The notes under the pieces are model-generated. The model was not told where the DNA came from and made no database searches. It saw nothing but the letters and a program-made list of their open reading frames with translations. A stretch of 6,535 nucleotides of DNA from Deltaproteobacteria bacterium. GTDB taxonomy: Bacteria > Desulfobacterota > Desulfomonilia > UBA1062. Where the stretch lies: assembly GCA_020053185.1 (NCBI GenBank), contig JAGVNP010000303.1:1-6535 (forward strand), written 5' to 3'. The first letter of the stretch is position 1; each line of letters starts with the position of its first letter. Of the stretch, positions 1 through 5,449 are shown piece by piece. Position numbers and translations under genes: made by a program.

Positions 1-96
1 AATGAGTCTGGCTGCAATGAACTCATTAAATCTGCTCGCAACTATCCCTATTTTTTTCCCTTTTCCGATAAGCTGACCTTCTATAATCTTTGCCAT
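1..96 (-). CDS. ribH: 6,7-dimethyl-8-ribityllumazine synthase, N-terminal fragment (runs off the left edge)
   Basis: Only the first 32 codons are present; the frame is open to base 1. Lumazine synthase condenses 5-amino-6-ribitylamino-uracil with 3,4-dihydroxy-2-butanone 4-phosphate, the step before riboflavin synthase, and forms cytoplasmic pentamers or 60-mers. The visible peptide has the family's N-terminal beta strand and first substrate loop: IGIVASRFNEF at residues 16-26. Phe23 of the RFN motif is the expected aromatic residue that stacks on the pyrimidine substrate. The ATG at 94-96 shares one base with the ribBA stop codon (TGATG), and a strong Shine-Dalgarno (GGAGGTG, 102-108) lies 5 nt upstream inside the end of ribBA, so translation is probably coupled. 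Position directly after ribBA is typical of rib operons. Identity is well supported despite the short length; the catalytic His lies outside the window. Confidence 0.9.
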   Translation of the reverse strand, partial: MAKIIEGQLIGKGKKIGIVASRFNEFIAARLI

Positions 97-1301
97 CACA
101 CCACCTCCAACAGGTGCCCTAATTTTTCTTTCTTTGTTTTAAGATACCTTTTGTTTTCCTCATTCGGTTCGATCTCTATGGAAACGCGATCTACCACTTC
201 AAGCCCGTATCCTTCCAGGCCTTTTATCTTCTTTGGATTATTGGTTATAAGGCGCATCTTTCTTACGCCTAAATGAACCAGTATCTGTGCGCCTATACCA
301 TAATCTCTCAAGTCAGGAGAAAAACCAAGCTCTACATTTGCTTCCACTGTATCCCTGCCCTTTTCCTGAAGATGATATGCCTTGAGCTTGTTCAGCAGTC
401 CGATCCCTCTTCCCTCCTGCCTCATGTATACTATTACGCCCTTGCCTTCTTTTTCTATCATCTCCATGGCCATGTGAAGCTGATCTCCGCAGTCACATCT
501 GGCTGATGCAAAAACATCGCCTGTGAGACATTCCGAATGAACCCGAACCAGCACAGGTTCGTCCGGCTTGATCTTGCCTTTCACAAGCGCTACATGCTCC
601 CGGCCATCAACATCATTTTCAAATCCTACCATTTTGAATTTTCCATACTGTGTAGGCAAAACAGCCTCTGCAACCTGCCGTATGAGCAATTCGTTTTTCA
701 TACGATATGCAATGATATCTGCGATGCTGCAGATCTTGATCCCATGAGTTTCTGCAAAAATCTCAAGATCAGGAAGTCTGGACATAGTTCCGTCATCCTT
801 CATGATCTCACAGATCACAGCACCAGGTCTAAGCCCGGCGATATTGCAAAGATCAACTGAGCCTTCTGTCTGTCCTGTTCTGAACAGCACCCCTCCCTTT
901 TTTGCTCTCAAAGGAAAAATGTGGCCCGGCCTTAACAGATCTTCGGGTCTGGAGTTTTCTGCAATGGCAGTGTGTATGGTTATGGCTCTGTCAGAAGCAG
1001 AGATCCCGGTGGTAACGCCTTTGCCTTTTGCATCAATCGAGACTGTAAATGCTGTTTCGAATTTACTGGTATTGTCCCGGACCATCATGGGGAGGTCCAG
1101 CTTGTCCGCTATATCAGGATCAAGAGCCAAGCACACAAGCCCTCTCCCGTGAATTGCCATAAAATTTATCGCATCCGCAGTTACGAACTCTGCCGCCATG
1201 GTGAGATCACCCTCATTTTCCCTGTCCTCATCATCGACAAGGATGATCATCTTGCCTTGCTTGAGTTCTTTTACTGCTTCTTCTACGGTGCACATCGGCA
1301 T
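96..1301 (-). CDS. ribBA: Bifunctional 3,4-dihydroxy-2-butanone-4-phosphate synthase / GTP cyclohydrolase II
   Basis: 401 residues, the usual length for the fusion. The N-terminal half (about 1-203) is DHBP synthase, which converts ribulose 5-phosphate to DHBP and formate. It shows the acidic loop DDEDRENEGD (23-32, Glu28 a metal ligand), His127 in RPGH and Glu165 in CEIM. The family's second metal ligand, His of GHTE, is Gln144 here (see findings). The C-terminal half (about 204-401) is GTP cyclohydrolase II, which opens GTP to the diaminopyrimidine. It has the zinc cysteines Cys258, Cys269 and Cys271, the RQEGRGIGL loop (294-302), Tyr309 and Arg332 at the catalytic positions of E. coli RibA, and the TNNPKK motif (353-358). 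So the protein makes both starting intermediates of riboflavin. It begins 18 nt after ribE. The first ATG is chosen because it is nearer the AAGGAG at 1314-1319 than the next Met codon, though 12 nt spacing is long. Confidence 0.96.
   Translation of the reverse strand: MPMCTVEEAVKELKQGKMIILVDDEDRENEGDLTMAAEFVTADAINFMAIHGRGLVCLALDPDIADKLDLPMMVRDNTSKFETAFTVSIDAKGKGVTTGISASDRAITIHTAIAENSRPEDLLRPGHIFPLRAKKGGVLFRTGQTEGSVDLCNIAGLRPGAVICEIMKDDGTMSRLPDLEIFAETHGIKICSIADIIAYRMKNELLIRQVAEAVLPTQYGKFKMVGFENDVDGREHVALVKGKIKPDEPVLVRVHSECLTGDVFASARCDCGDQLHMAMEMIEKEGKGVIVYMRQEGRGIGLLNKLKAYHLQEKGRDTVEANVELGFSPDLRDYGIGAQILVHLGVRKMRLITNNPKKIKGLEGYGLEVVDRVSIEIEPNEENKRYLKTKKEKLGHLLEVV
102..108 (-). promoter_or_regulatory. 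Ribosome binding site of ribH inside the end of ribBA
   Basis: GGAGGTG is a seven-base match to the Shine-Dalgarno consensus, 5 nt before the ribH ATG, and encodes part of the last ribBA codons (Leu-Glu-Val-Val). With the TGATG stop-start overlap this points to coupled translation and to strong ribH expression relative to ribBA. That fits a multimeric enzyme needed in excess, though the expression level is inferred. Confidence 0.75.
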
Positions 1302-1313
1302 ATACTTCTTTTT

Positions 1314-1319
1314 CTCCTT
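1314..1319 (-). promoter_or_regulatory. Ribosome binding site of ribBA, long spacing
   Basis: AAGGAG directly follows the ribE stop codon and sits 12 nt before the first ribBA ATG (1299-1301) and 18 nt before the second (Met3). The usual optimum is 5-9 nt. This favours the upstream ATG but suggests less than optimal initiation. A weaker GAAG lies closer to the start. The call rests on motif match only. Confidence 0.6.
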
Positions 1320-1952
1320 TTACATAAAACCCTGTTTTTTTAAGAGGTCTTCCAGGGTGCTGCTCTCTTTATTGATAAGCTTTTCCACATACTTGCCTAT
1401 CACGTCAAACTCTACATTTACCCTATCACCTGGGTTTTTACGTGTCAAGGAAGTGGAGACCGCAGTATGTGGAATAATGTTTACCTCAAAATAATTTTCT
1501 CCCACATGGTTTATTGTGAGAGATATCCCGTCAACACAAATCGATCCCTTTTCGATCACATATTTGCTGTAGGCTTTCTCAAGGCTAATCCTGATGCGTA
1601 TTGATTCGCCATCCTTGTCTTTCTGAAGTATCTGGGACACAGAATCAACATGGCCAAGAACCATGTGCCCACCAAGCCGTGAAGAAAGAGTGAGCGCCCT
1701 TTCAATATTTACCTCTGCCCCTTTTTTCGCAGACCCGATGGTAGAACGTGTGATCGTCTCTTTTGATGCAAACACAGTAAAGACGCTGCCGTTTATGTGA
1801 GTAGCAGTAAGGCAGACCCCATCAACTGCGATGCTGTCGCCAATATGATCTTGTTTAAGATCAAGGCCTGAATCTATTTCGAGATGCGATCCTCCCTGAA
1901 AAGATCTTACTGAAACCACTTTTCCTGTAGATTCTATTATCCCTGTAAACAT
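1320..1952 (-). CDS. ribE: Riboflavin synthase, alpha subunit type
   Basis: 210 residues, the normal size. It catalyses the dismutation of two 6,7-dimethyl-8-ribityllumazine molecules to riboflavin plus the pyrimidine that RibH reuses; the family works as a cytoplasmic trimer. The protein starts with the hallmark MFTGII, whose N-terminal residues take part in catalysis. The two homologous beta-barrels are visible: GDSIAVDGVCLTA at 38-50 matches KGSICVDGISLTI at 135-147. The linker carries NIERAL (82-87) and GGHMVLGHVD (94-103). The second barrel ends with IPHT (160-163) and GKYVEKL (186-192). The ATG follows the ribD stop with no gap (TAGATG), with GGGAG at 1958-1962 as binding site 5 nt upstream, so it is probably translated by coupling to ribD. 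The same enzyme is called ribC in E. coli and ribB in some older literature. Confidence 0.97.
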   Translation of the reverse strand: MFTGIIESTGKVVSVRSFQGGSHLEIDSGLDLKQDHIGDSIAVDGVCLTATHINGSVFTVFASKETITRSTIGSAKKGAEVNIERALTLSSRLGGHMVLGHVDSVSQILQKDKDGESIRIRISLEKAYSKYVIEKGSICVDGISLTINHVGENYFEVNIIPHTAVSTSLTRKNPGDRVNVEFDVIGKYVEKLINKESSTLEDLLKKQGFM

Positions 1953-3026
1953 CTATTCTCCCAAATACGCATCTATAAGAATATCATTTTCTATTTGTTT
2001 AATCTCCTGGATTTTTAATGGCAGGGCGTTCTTAATCTTATCAGGCGAATTGCCCTGCGTTACAGGAACCCCGCCGCCTAAAACCATGGGCGCTACAAAG
2101 GCAAGAAGCCTATCTACTTTGCCAGCATTGATCACAGAAGAATTGATCCTGCTGCCACCTTCTATCATCACTGAATGCAATCCTTGTTTTCCAAGAAAAG
2201 AGAGCATCTCATCCCAGGAGAGCCTTCCTGATTGATCAGATGAGACTTTTATCACTTTTGTTCCTGTATCAAGTATCTCTTTTCGCTTCTTTGGATCCTT
2301 TGATGTGAAAACAATACATCTCTCACCCAAACAGCGCGCGCCTGCAGGAATGACAAAATCCTTATCCACAATCACCCGCAATGGATCTCTTCCGCCAAAA
2401 GGAATCCTACACGTGAGCTGCGGATCATCGGCCAGCACTGTTCCAATGCCGACAAGCACTGCATCAACCTCATTCCTTAAAACATGTACCATCTCTCTTG
2501 ATCTGACTGAGGTAATCCATTTTGAATCGCCCTTTGTTGTAGCGATCTTTCCATCAAGCGTCATTGCTACCTTAAGGATTACATATGGAATCCCATTTTT
2601 CATCCACTTTTCATACCATCGTATCAGTTTCAAAGCTTCATCTGTTGCAGCAAGATCAACTTTGATTCCATGCGCTTTAAGTTTTTTTATTCCTTTTCCT
2701 GCAACCACAGGATTCGGATCTTTTACGCCGATCACCACCCTTTTTATCCCTGCGCTTATAATCGCATCTACGCAAGGCGGGGTCTTTCCAAAATGTGTAC
2801 ACGGCTCAAGAGTCACGTATAGTGTCGCATTTTTTGCATTTTTCCCTGCTTGTTCCAGGGCGAATATTTCGGCATGAGGAAGACCGGCCTTTGGGTGAAA
2901 CCCTTTACCTATAATTTTAGAATTTTTTACTATGAGCGCGCCCACAGGCGGATTCGGTGCAGTCCGGCCAAGACCTTTTCTGGCAAGGGATATGGCCTGA
3001 ATCATGAAGGAATAATCCTGATTCAC
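1953..3026 (-). CDS. ribD: Bifunctional diaminohydroxyphosphoribosylaminopyrimidine deaminase / 5-amino-6-(5-phosphoribosylamino)uracil reductase
   Basis: 357 residues, the usual length. The N-terminal deaminase domain (about 1-145) belongs to the cytidine-deaminase-like zinc family: zinc ligands His51 (in HAE, with Glu53 the proton shuttle), Cys76 and Cys85 (PCTHFGKTPPC, 75-85), plus PNPPVGA (24-30). The C-terminal reductase domain (about 147-357) has the NADPH-dependent DHFR-like signature: AMTLDGKIAT (154-163), GDSKWITS (166-173), GIGTVLADDPQLT (193-205), DPLRVIVD (214-221) and the IEGG loop (288-291). It performs the second and third steps after GTP cyclohydrolase II. I use the GTG at 3024-3026: it overlaps the nrdR stop by 4 nt (GTGA), has an AAGAGGGG binding site at 3030-3037, and keeps the N-terminal helix (D4, Met8, Ala11) that family members have. 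The ATG at codon 8 would cut into that helix. Confidence 0.96.
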   Translation of the reverse strand: MNQDYSFMIQAISLARKGLGRTAPNPPVGALIVKNSKIIGKGFHPKAGLPHAEIFALEQAGKNAKNATLYVTLEPCTHFGKTPPCVDAIISAGIKRVVIGVKDPNPVVAGKGIKKLKAHGIKVDLAATDEALKLIRWYEKWMKNGIPYVILKVAMTLDGKIATTKGDSKWITSVRSREMVHVLRNEVDAVLVGIGTVLADDPQLTCRIPFGGRDPLRVIVDKDFVIPAGARCLGERCIVFTSKDPKKRKEILDTGTKVIKVSSDQSGRLSWDEMLSFLGKQGLHSVMIEGGSRINSSVINAGKVDRLLAFVAPMVLGGGVPVTQGNSPDKIKNALPLKIQEIKQIENDILIDAYLGE

Positions 3027-3487
3027 GAACCCCTCTTGCTGTGAACCAGGCTTTTGACCTCATCCATAAACTCGCCAACATCCTTGAAATCACGATACAC
3101 AGAAGCAAATCTCACATACGCAATGGAATCGAGCTTATGGAGTGCATCCATCACCATTTCTCCGATAGCTGAAGACGAGATTTCTTTTTCTCCACTCTTC
3201 TGAATGTCCTGGATGATTGAATCCCGTATGCTTTCAATATCATCCATGCTCACCGGCCGCTTTTCGCATGCCTTCATGATGCCTGCTACAATTCTATCAG
3301 GGACAAATTTTTGTCTTGCTCCGTCTTTTTTGATTACTACAGGCGTAAAGTCTTCTACTCTCTCGTATGTAGTAAAACGATACCCGCAATCAAGACATTC
3401 ACGCCTTCGTCGTATGGAGACATTATCACGGCTTATTCTGGATTGAATGACCTTATCTTCTACCCCAGCGCATCTAGGACACTTCAT
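3023..3487 (-). CDS. nrdR: Transcriptional repressor NrdR (ribonucleotide reductase regulator)
   Basis: 154 residues, standard size. NrdR is a zinc-finger and ATP-cone repressor. It senses ATP versus dATP and, in oligomeric form, binds paired NrdR boxes in front of ribonucleotide reductase genes. The zinc ribbon is complete: Cys3, Cys6, Cys31 and Cys34, with the basic RRRREC stretch (26-31) typical of its DNA-binding half. The ATP-cone spans about residues 49-139 and begins with VVIKKDG (50-56). The start at MKCPRC is the family's invariant start. It lies 13 nt after rpiB; the TAAGGAG binding site (3497-3503) begins in the rpiB stop codon, 9 nt before the ATG. Its placement before ribD is very widely conserved in bacteria, although its targets are normally nrd operons elsewhere. 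I see no NrdR-box pair in the short gaps here, and no nrd gene in the window. Confidence 0.97.
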   Translation of the reverse strand: MKCPRCAGVEDKVIQSRISRDNVSIRRRRECLDCGYRFTTYERVEDFTPVVIKKDGARQKFVPDRIVAGIMKACEKRPVSMDDIESIRDSIIQDIQKSGEKEISSSAIGEMVMDALHKLDSIAYVRFASVYRDFKDVGEFMDEVKSLVHSKRGS

Positions 3488-3496
3488 TTAAAAAGG

Positions 3497-3503
3497 CTCC
3501 TTA
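3497..3503 (-). promoter_or_regulatory. Ribosome binding site of nrdR overlapping the rpiB stop
   Basis: TAAGGAG contains the rpiB stop codon TAA and the GGAG core, 9 nt before the nrdR ATG. The 13-nt gap leaves no room for a separate promoter or an NrdR-box pair, so nrdR is most likely read from an upstream promoter or from one hidden inside rpiB. Confidence 0.7.
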
Positions 3504-3947
3504 GATTTTACTTGATAGATCCTCTATCTTCTCTAATCGTCCCTTGTGTCTTCCGCCTTCAAACTCAGTAGTAAGCCAGATATGGACAATTTCCCTGGCA
3601 ATACCTGCACCTATTACCCTGGCACCCATGATGAGACAGTTGGAATCATTATGAAGCCTGCTCATTTTCGCAACAAACGGCTCAGTGCAGAGCGCACCTC
3701 TTACGCCTGAAACCCGGTTTGCACAGATCGACATACCTATTCCGGTTCCGCACAAAAGTATGCACCTATCGCACTCGCCTTTTTTGAGCATGGCCAAAGC
3801 CTTTGCAGCAAAATCAGGATAATCAACCGAGGTTTTTTCTGAATCAACCCCAAGATCGACAATATCGCACCCATGTTCTTTAAGCGTCTGCTTTACTGCA
3901 TCTTTGAGTGCGAATCCGCCATGATCACAGGCAATGCTTATTTTCAT
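3501..3947 (-). CDS. rpiB: Ribose-5-phosphate isomerase B
   Basis: 148 residues, normal length. It interconverts ribose 5-phosphate and ribulose 5-phosphate in the non-oxidative pentose phosphate pathway, as a cytoplasmic dimer or tetramer. The RpiB/LacAB fold is clear: CDHGGF (7-12), the active-site Cys66 in CGTGIGMSI (66-74), HNDSN (99-103) with His99, and EGGRH (130-134) with Arg133 and Arg137. Cys66, His99, Arg133 and Arg137 fall at the same numbers as in E. coli RpiB, as I recall that sequence. A Cys at the CGTG position favours RpiB over the galactose-6-phosphate isomerase subunits. It begins 3 nt after the fabF stop, with AAAGG about 8 nt before the ATG as a modest binding site. It holds eight cysteines, including a CxxC (59-62) near the catalytic one. 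Ribulose 5-phosphate is the substrate of RibBA downstream, which is an inferred link. Confidence 0.96.
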   Translation of the reverse strand: MKISIACDHGGFALKDAVKQTLKEHGCDIVDLGVDSEKTSVDYPDFAAKALAMLKKGECDRCILLCGTGIGMSICANRVSGVRGALCTEPFVAKMSRLHNDSNCLIMGARVIGAGIAREIVHIWLTTEFEGGRHKGRLEKIEDLSSKI

Positions 3948-3950
3948 ATT

Positions 3951-5177
3951 TTAAGCCTTTCCTATCACCAATGATACGTTCTGGCCGCCAAAGCCGAATG
4001 CGTTATTGAGACAATACGCTACATCAGTCTTCACTGCTTCTTTAGGCGTATAGTTCAAATCGCATGCAGGATCCGGATTATCGAGATTTATAGTAGGAGG
4101 GATAATCCCTTCATTAACAGTCATTATGCAGATTGCTGTTTCCAGCGAGGCAGCACCGCCAATAAGATGGCCTGTCATAGATTTCGTAGAGCTGATACGA
4201 AGCTTAAAAGCATGGTCGCCAAAAACTTTTTTTATGGCGGCAGTTTCGATCTTATCATTGAGCTCTGTAGAAGTTCCATGTGCATTTATATACACAATCT
4301 GTTCCGGCGAAATCTTTGCATCCCTGATCGCTGCGCTCATGGCGATTGTTGCGCCAAGACCGTCGGGATGCGGAGCTACCATATGATATGCATCCTGACT
4401 CATGCCAGCTCCTACAATAGTCGCCAAAACTTGCACACCCCTTTGTTTTGCGCGTGATTCTTTCTCGAGCACAAACACTGCTCCGCCCTCTGCCATGACA
4501 AATCCGTCTCTGCCTATGTCAAACGGACGAGAAGCAAGAGTCGGCTCATCATTTCTCGTGGAAAGCGCCCTCATGGATGCAAATGCAGAGACAGCAAACG
4601 GTGTAAGGCATGCTTCAACTCCTCCTGCAATCATACAATCTGCATCTCCTGTCTGGAGTAGCCGCATGGCAATTGCAAGGGCATGTCCCCCGGAAGCACA
4701 TGCAGAGGCCACACCCATGCCAGGACCTCTTGCATCCATTCTTTTTGCAAGCTCACCTGATGCCATATTTATGATACACATGGGCACAGTAAGCGGAGAA
4801 ACCCTTCTCGGACCACGGGTATTAAATACAGAGATCTGCTCTTCGAGCGTAGAAACTCCCCCTATTCCGGAACCGATCATCACACCTATCCTGTCTTCAG
4901 GATAAATTCCTTTTTCTAGTTTTGCATCATTGATGGCTTCCATCCCTGCATAGATCCCCATCTGGGAAAATCTATCAAGATGCCGTATATCCTTCGGGGG
5001 TAAATATTTTTCAGGATTAAACCCTTTTGCCCTTCCGCCGATGCACACGGGCAGTCCTTCAAATTCAGCAATTTTTTCTATTCCGGAAACACCTTGAATA
5101 AGGTTTTCCCAAACGGATTTTTTATCACTTCCTAATGAGGAGACAATTCCAAAACCTGTAACTACAATTTTTTCCAT
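3951..5177 (-). CDS. fabF: 3-oxoacyl-[acyl-carrier-protein] synthase II (KAS II)
   Basis: 408 residues, normal for FabF. It is the elongating condensing enzyme: it takes an acyl chain from ACP onto its active-site Cys and condenses it with malonyl-ACP, releasing CO2. The thiolase-fold triad is intact: Cys160 (SACASGG, 158-164), His300 (NAHGTST, 298-304) and His337 (STKSMTGH, 330-337, with Lys332). The C-terminal glycine-rich gate FGFGGQN (394-400) has Gln where many homologues have Thr. MVAPHPDG (266-273) and PPTINLDNPD (360-369) are further family signatures. The two-His, Cys-nucleophile set separates it from FabH; the gene position after acpP favours FabF over FabB. The ATG is 9 nt after the acpP stop and is preceded in frame by TAG, so no longer start is possible. 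There is no real Shine-Dalgarno, which suggests reinitiation by ribosomes finishing acpP. Confidence 0.96.
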   Translation of the reverse strand: MEKIVVTGFGIVSSLGSDKKSVWENLIQGVSGIEKIAEFEGLPVCIGGRAKGFNPEKYLPPKDIRHLDRFSQMGIYAGMEAINDAKLEKGIYPEDRIGVMIGSGIGGVSTLEEQISVFNTRGPRRVSPLTVPMCIINMASGELAKRMDARGPGMGVASACASGGHALAIAMRLLQTGDADCMIAGGVEACLTPFAVSAFASMRALSTRNDEPTLASRPFDIGRDGFVMAEGGAVFVLEKESRAKQRGVQVLATIVGAGMSQDAYHMVAPHPDGLGATIAMSAAIRDAKISPEQIVYINAHGTSTELNDKIETAAIKKVFGDHAFKLRISSTKSMTGHLIGGAASLETAICIMTVNEGIIPPTINLDNPDPACDLNYTPKEAVKTDVAYCLNNAFGFGGQNVSLVIGKA

Positions 5178-5186
5178 CTAATAAGC
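5178..5186 (-). promoter_or_regulatory. acpP-fabF junction without a Shine-Dalgarno
   Basis: The 9 nt between the acpP stop and the fabF ATG read GCTTATTAG. Neither they nor the last acpP codons contain GGAG, AGGA or GAGG; the nearest match is TAAG over the acpP stop. The last three bases form an in-frame TAG. Initiation of fabF therefore probably depends on coupling to acpP translation. This is inference from the missing motif. Confidence 0.5.
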
Positions 5187-5420
5187 TTAGATTCTGCTTT
5201 CGATGTATTCAATTGCGTCTTTTACATATTTCATTTTTTCTGCATCATCATCAGGGATCTCAATGTTGAATTCTTCCTCTATGGTCATAATAAGCTCTAC
5301 CAAATCAAGGGAATCAGCTCCCAGATCATCTATGAAAGACATCTCTGGGGAGATCTCCGATATATCTTTGTCTAGCTGTTCAGCAATAAGCTCAATAATA
5401 CGTTTTTCAACTGAAGCCAT
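5187..5420 (-). CDS. acpP: Acyl carrier protein
   Basis: 77 residues, standard size for a small, acidic four-helix carrier. It carries acyl intermediates on a 4'-phosphopantetheine arm during fatty acid synthesis. The attachment site is Ser37 in GADSLDLVEL (34-43), equal to Ser36 of mature E. coli ACP once the start Met is removed. The acidic helix II that docks partner enzymes follows (ELIMTIEEEF, 42-51), then the IPDDDAEKM turn (55-63). Helix I (about 3-16) and the closing helix (about 66-76) are in place. Position between fabG and fabF is the classic arrangement and supports a fatty acid role rather than a polyketide carrier. The ATG is set by a near-perfect Shine-Dalgarno 8 nt upstream, in line with the abundance expected of this protein. 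Confidence 0.98.
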   Translation of the reverse strand: MASVEKRIIELIAEQLDKDISEISPEMSFIDDLGADSLDLVELIMTIEEEFNIEIPDDDAEKMKYVKDAIEYIESRI

Positions 5421-5428
5421 CAGTATAT

Positions 5429-5436
5429 CCTCCTTA
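5429..5436 (-). promoter_or_regulatory. Strong ribosome binding site of acpP
   Basis: TAAGGAGG is an eight-base match to the complement of the 16S rRNA 3' end, 8 nt before the acpP ATG. It is among the strongest binding sites in the window (ribH has a comparable GGAGGTG) and lies in the longest gap (29 nt, 5421-5449). The rest of that gap is AT-rich and shows no hairpin or operator I can recognise. Confidence 0.85.
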
Positions 5437-5449
5437 AAGCCGTATTTTT

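Noticed and set aside
1302..1319. Possible frameshift fusion or leader between ribE and ribBA
   Set aside because: Both proteins are full length with proper ends; the 18 nt hold only a binding site and A-rich spacer.
1458..1850. Internal protein-level repeat in RibE
   Set aside because: The GDSIAVDGVCLTA and KGSICVDGISLTI match is the known two-barrel duplication of riboflavin synthase, not a new repeat.
2305..2877. Long open frame of 190 codons on the plus strand
   Set aside because: It lies wholly antisense to ribD, whose active-site motifs are intact. The predicted peptide is rich in Ser, Thr, Pro and Ile with no domain I recognise, as expected of a reverse-strand shadow.
2917..3108. Minus-strand 63-codon frame across the nrdR-ribD junction
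   Set aside because: It overlaps two well-supported genes in another frame and has no recognisable features.
4402..4905. Open frame of 167 codons on the plus strand
   Set aside because: It is antisense to the centre of fabF, including its catalytic Cys region; its composition is low-complexity (Ala, Ser, Pro) and it has no upstream binding site or neighbours on that strand.
3951..5177. FabF active site ACASG as an aberrant or decarboxylating (KSQ-like) variant
   Set aside because: The nucleophile Cys160 is present, and E. coli FabF itself has CTSG as I recall it. Both His residues and Lys332 are conserved, so a normal condensing enzyme is the better reading.
5421..5449. Possible terminator or promoter in the fabG-acpP gap, because of the A/T run
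   Set aside because: No inverted repeat precedes a T-run on the coding strand (the run there is of A), and no paired -35 and -10 boxes fit in 29 nt. The gap is explained by the acpP binding site.
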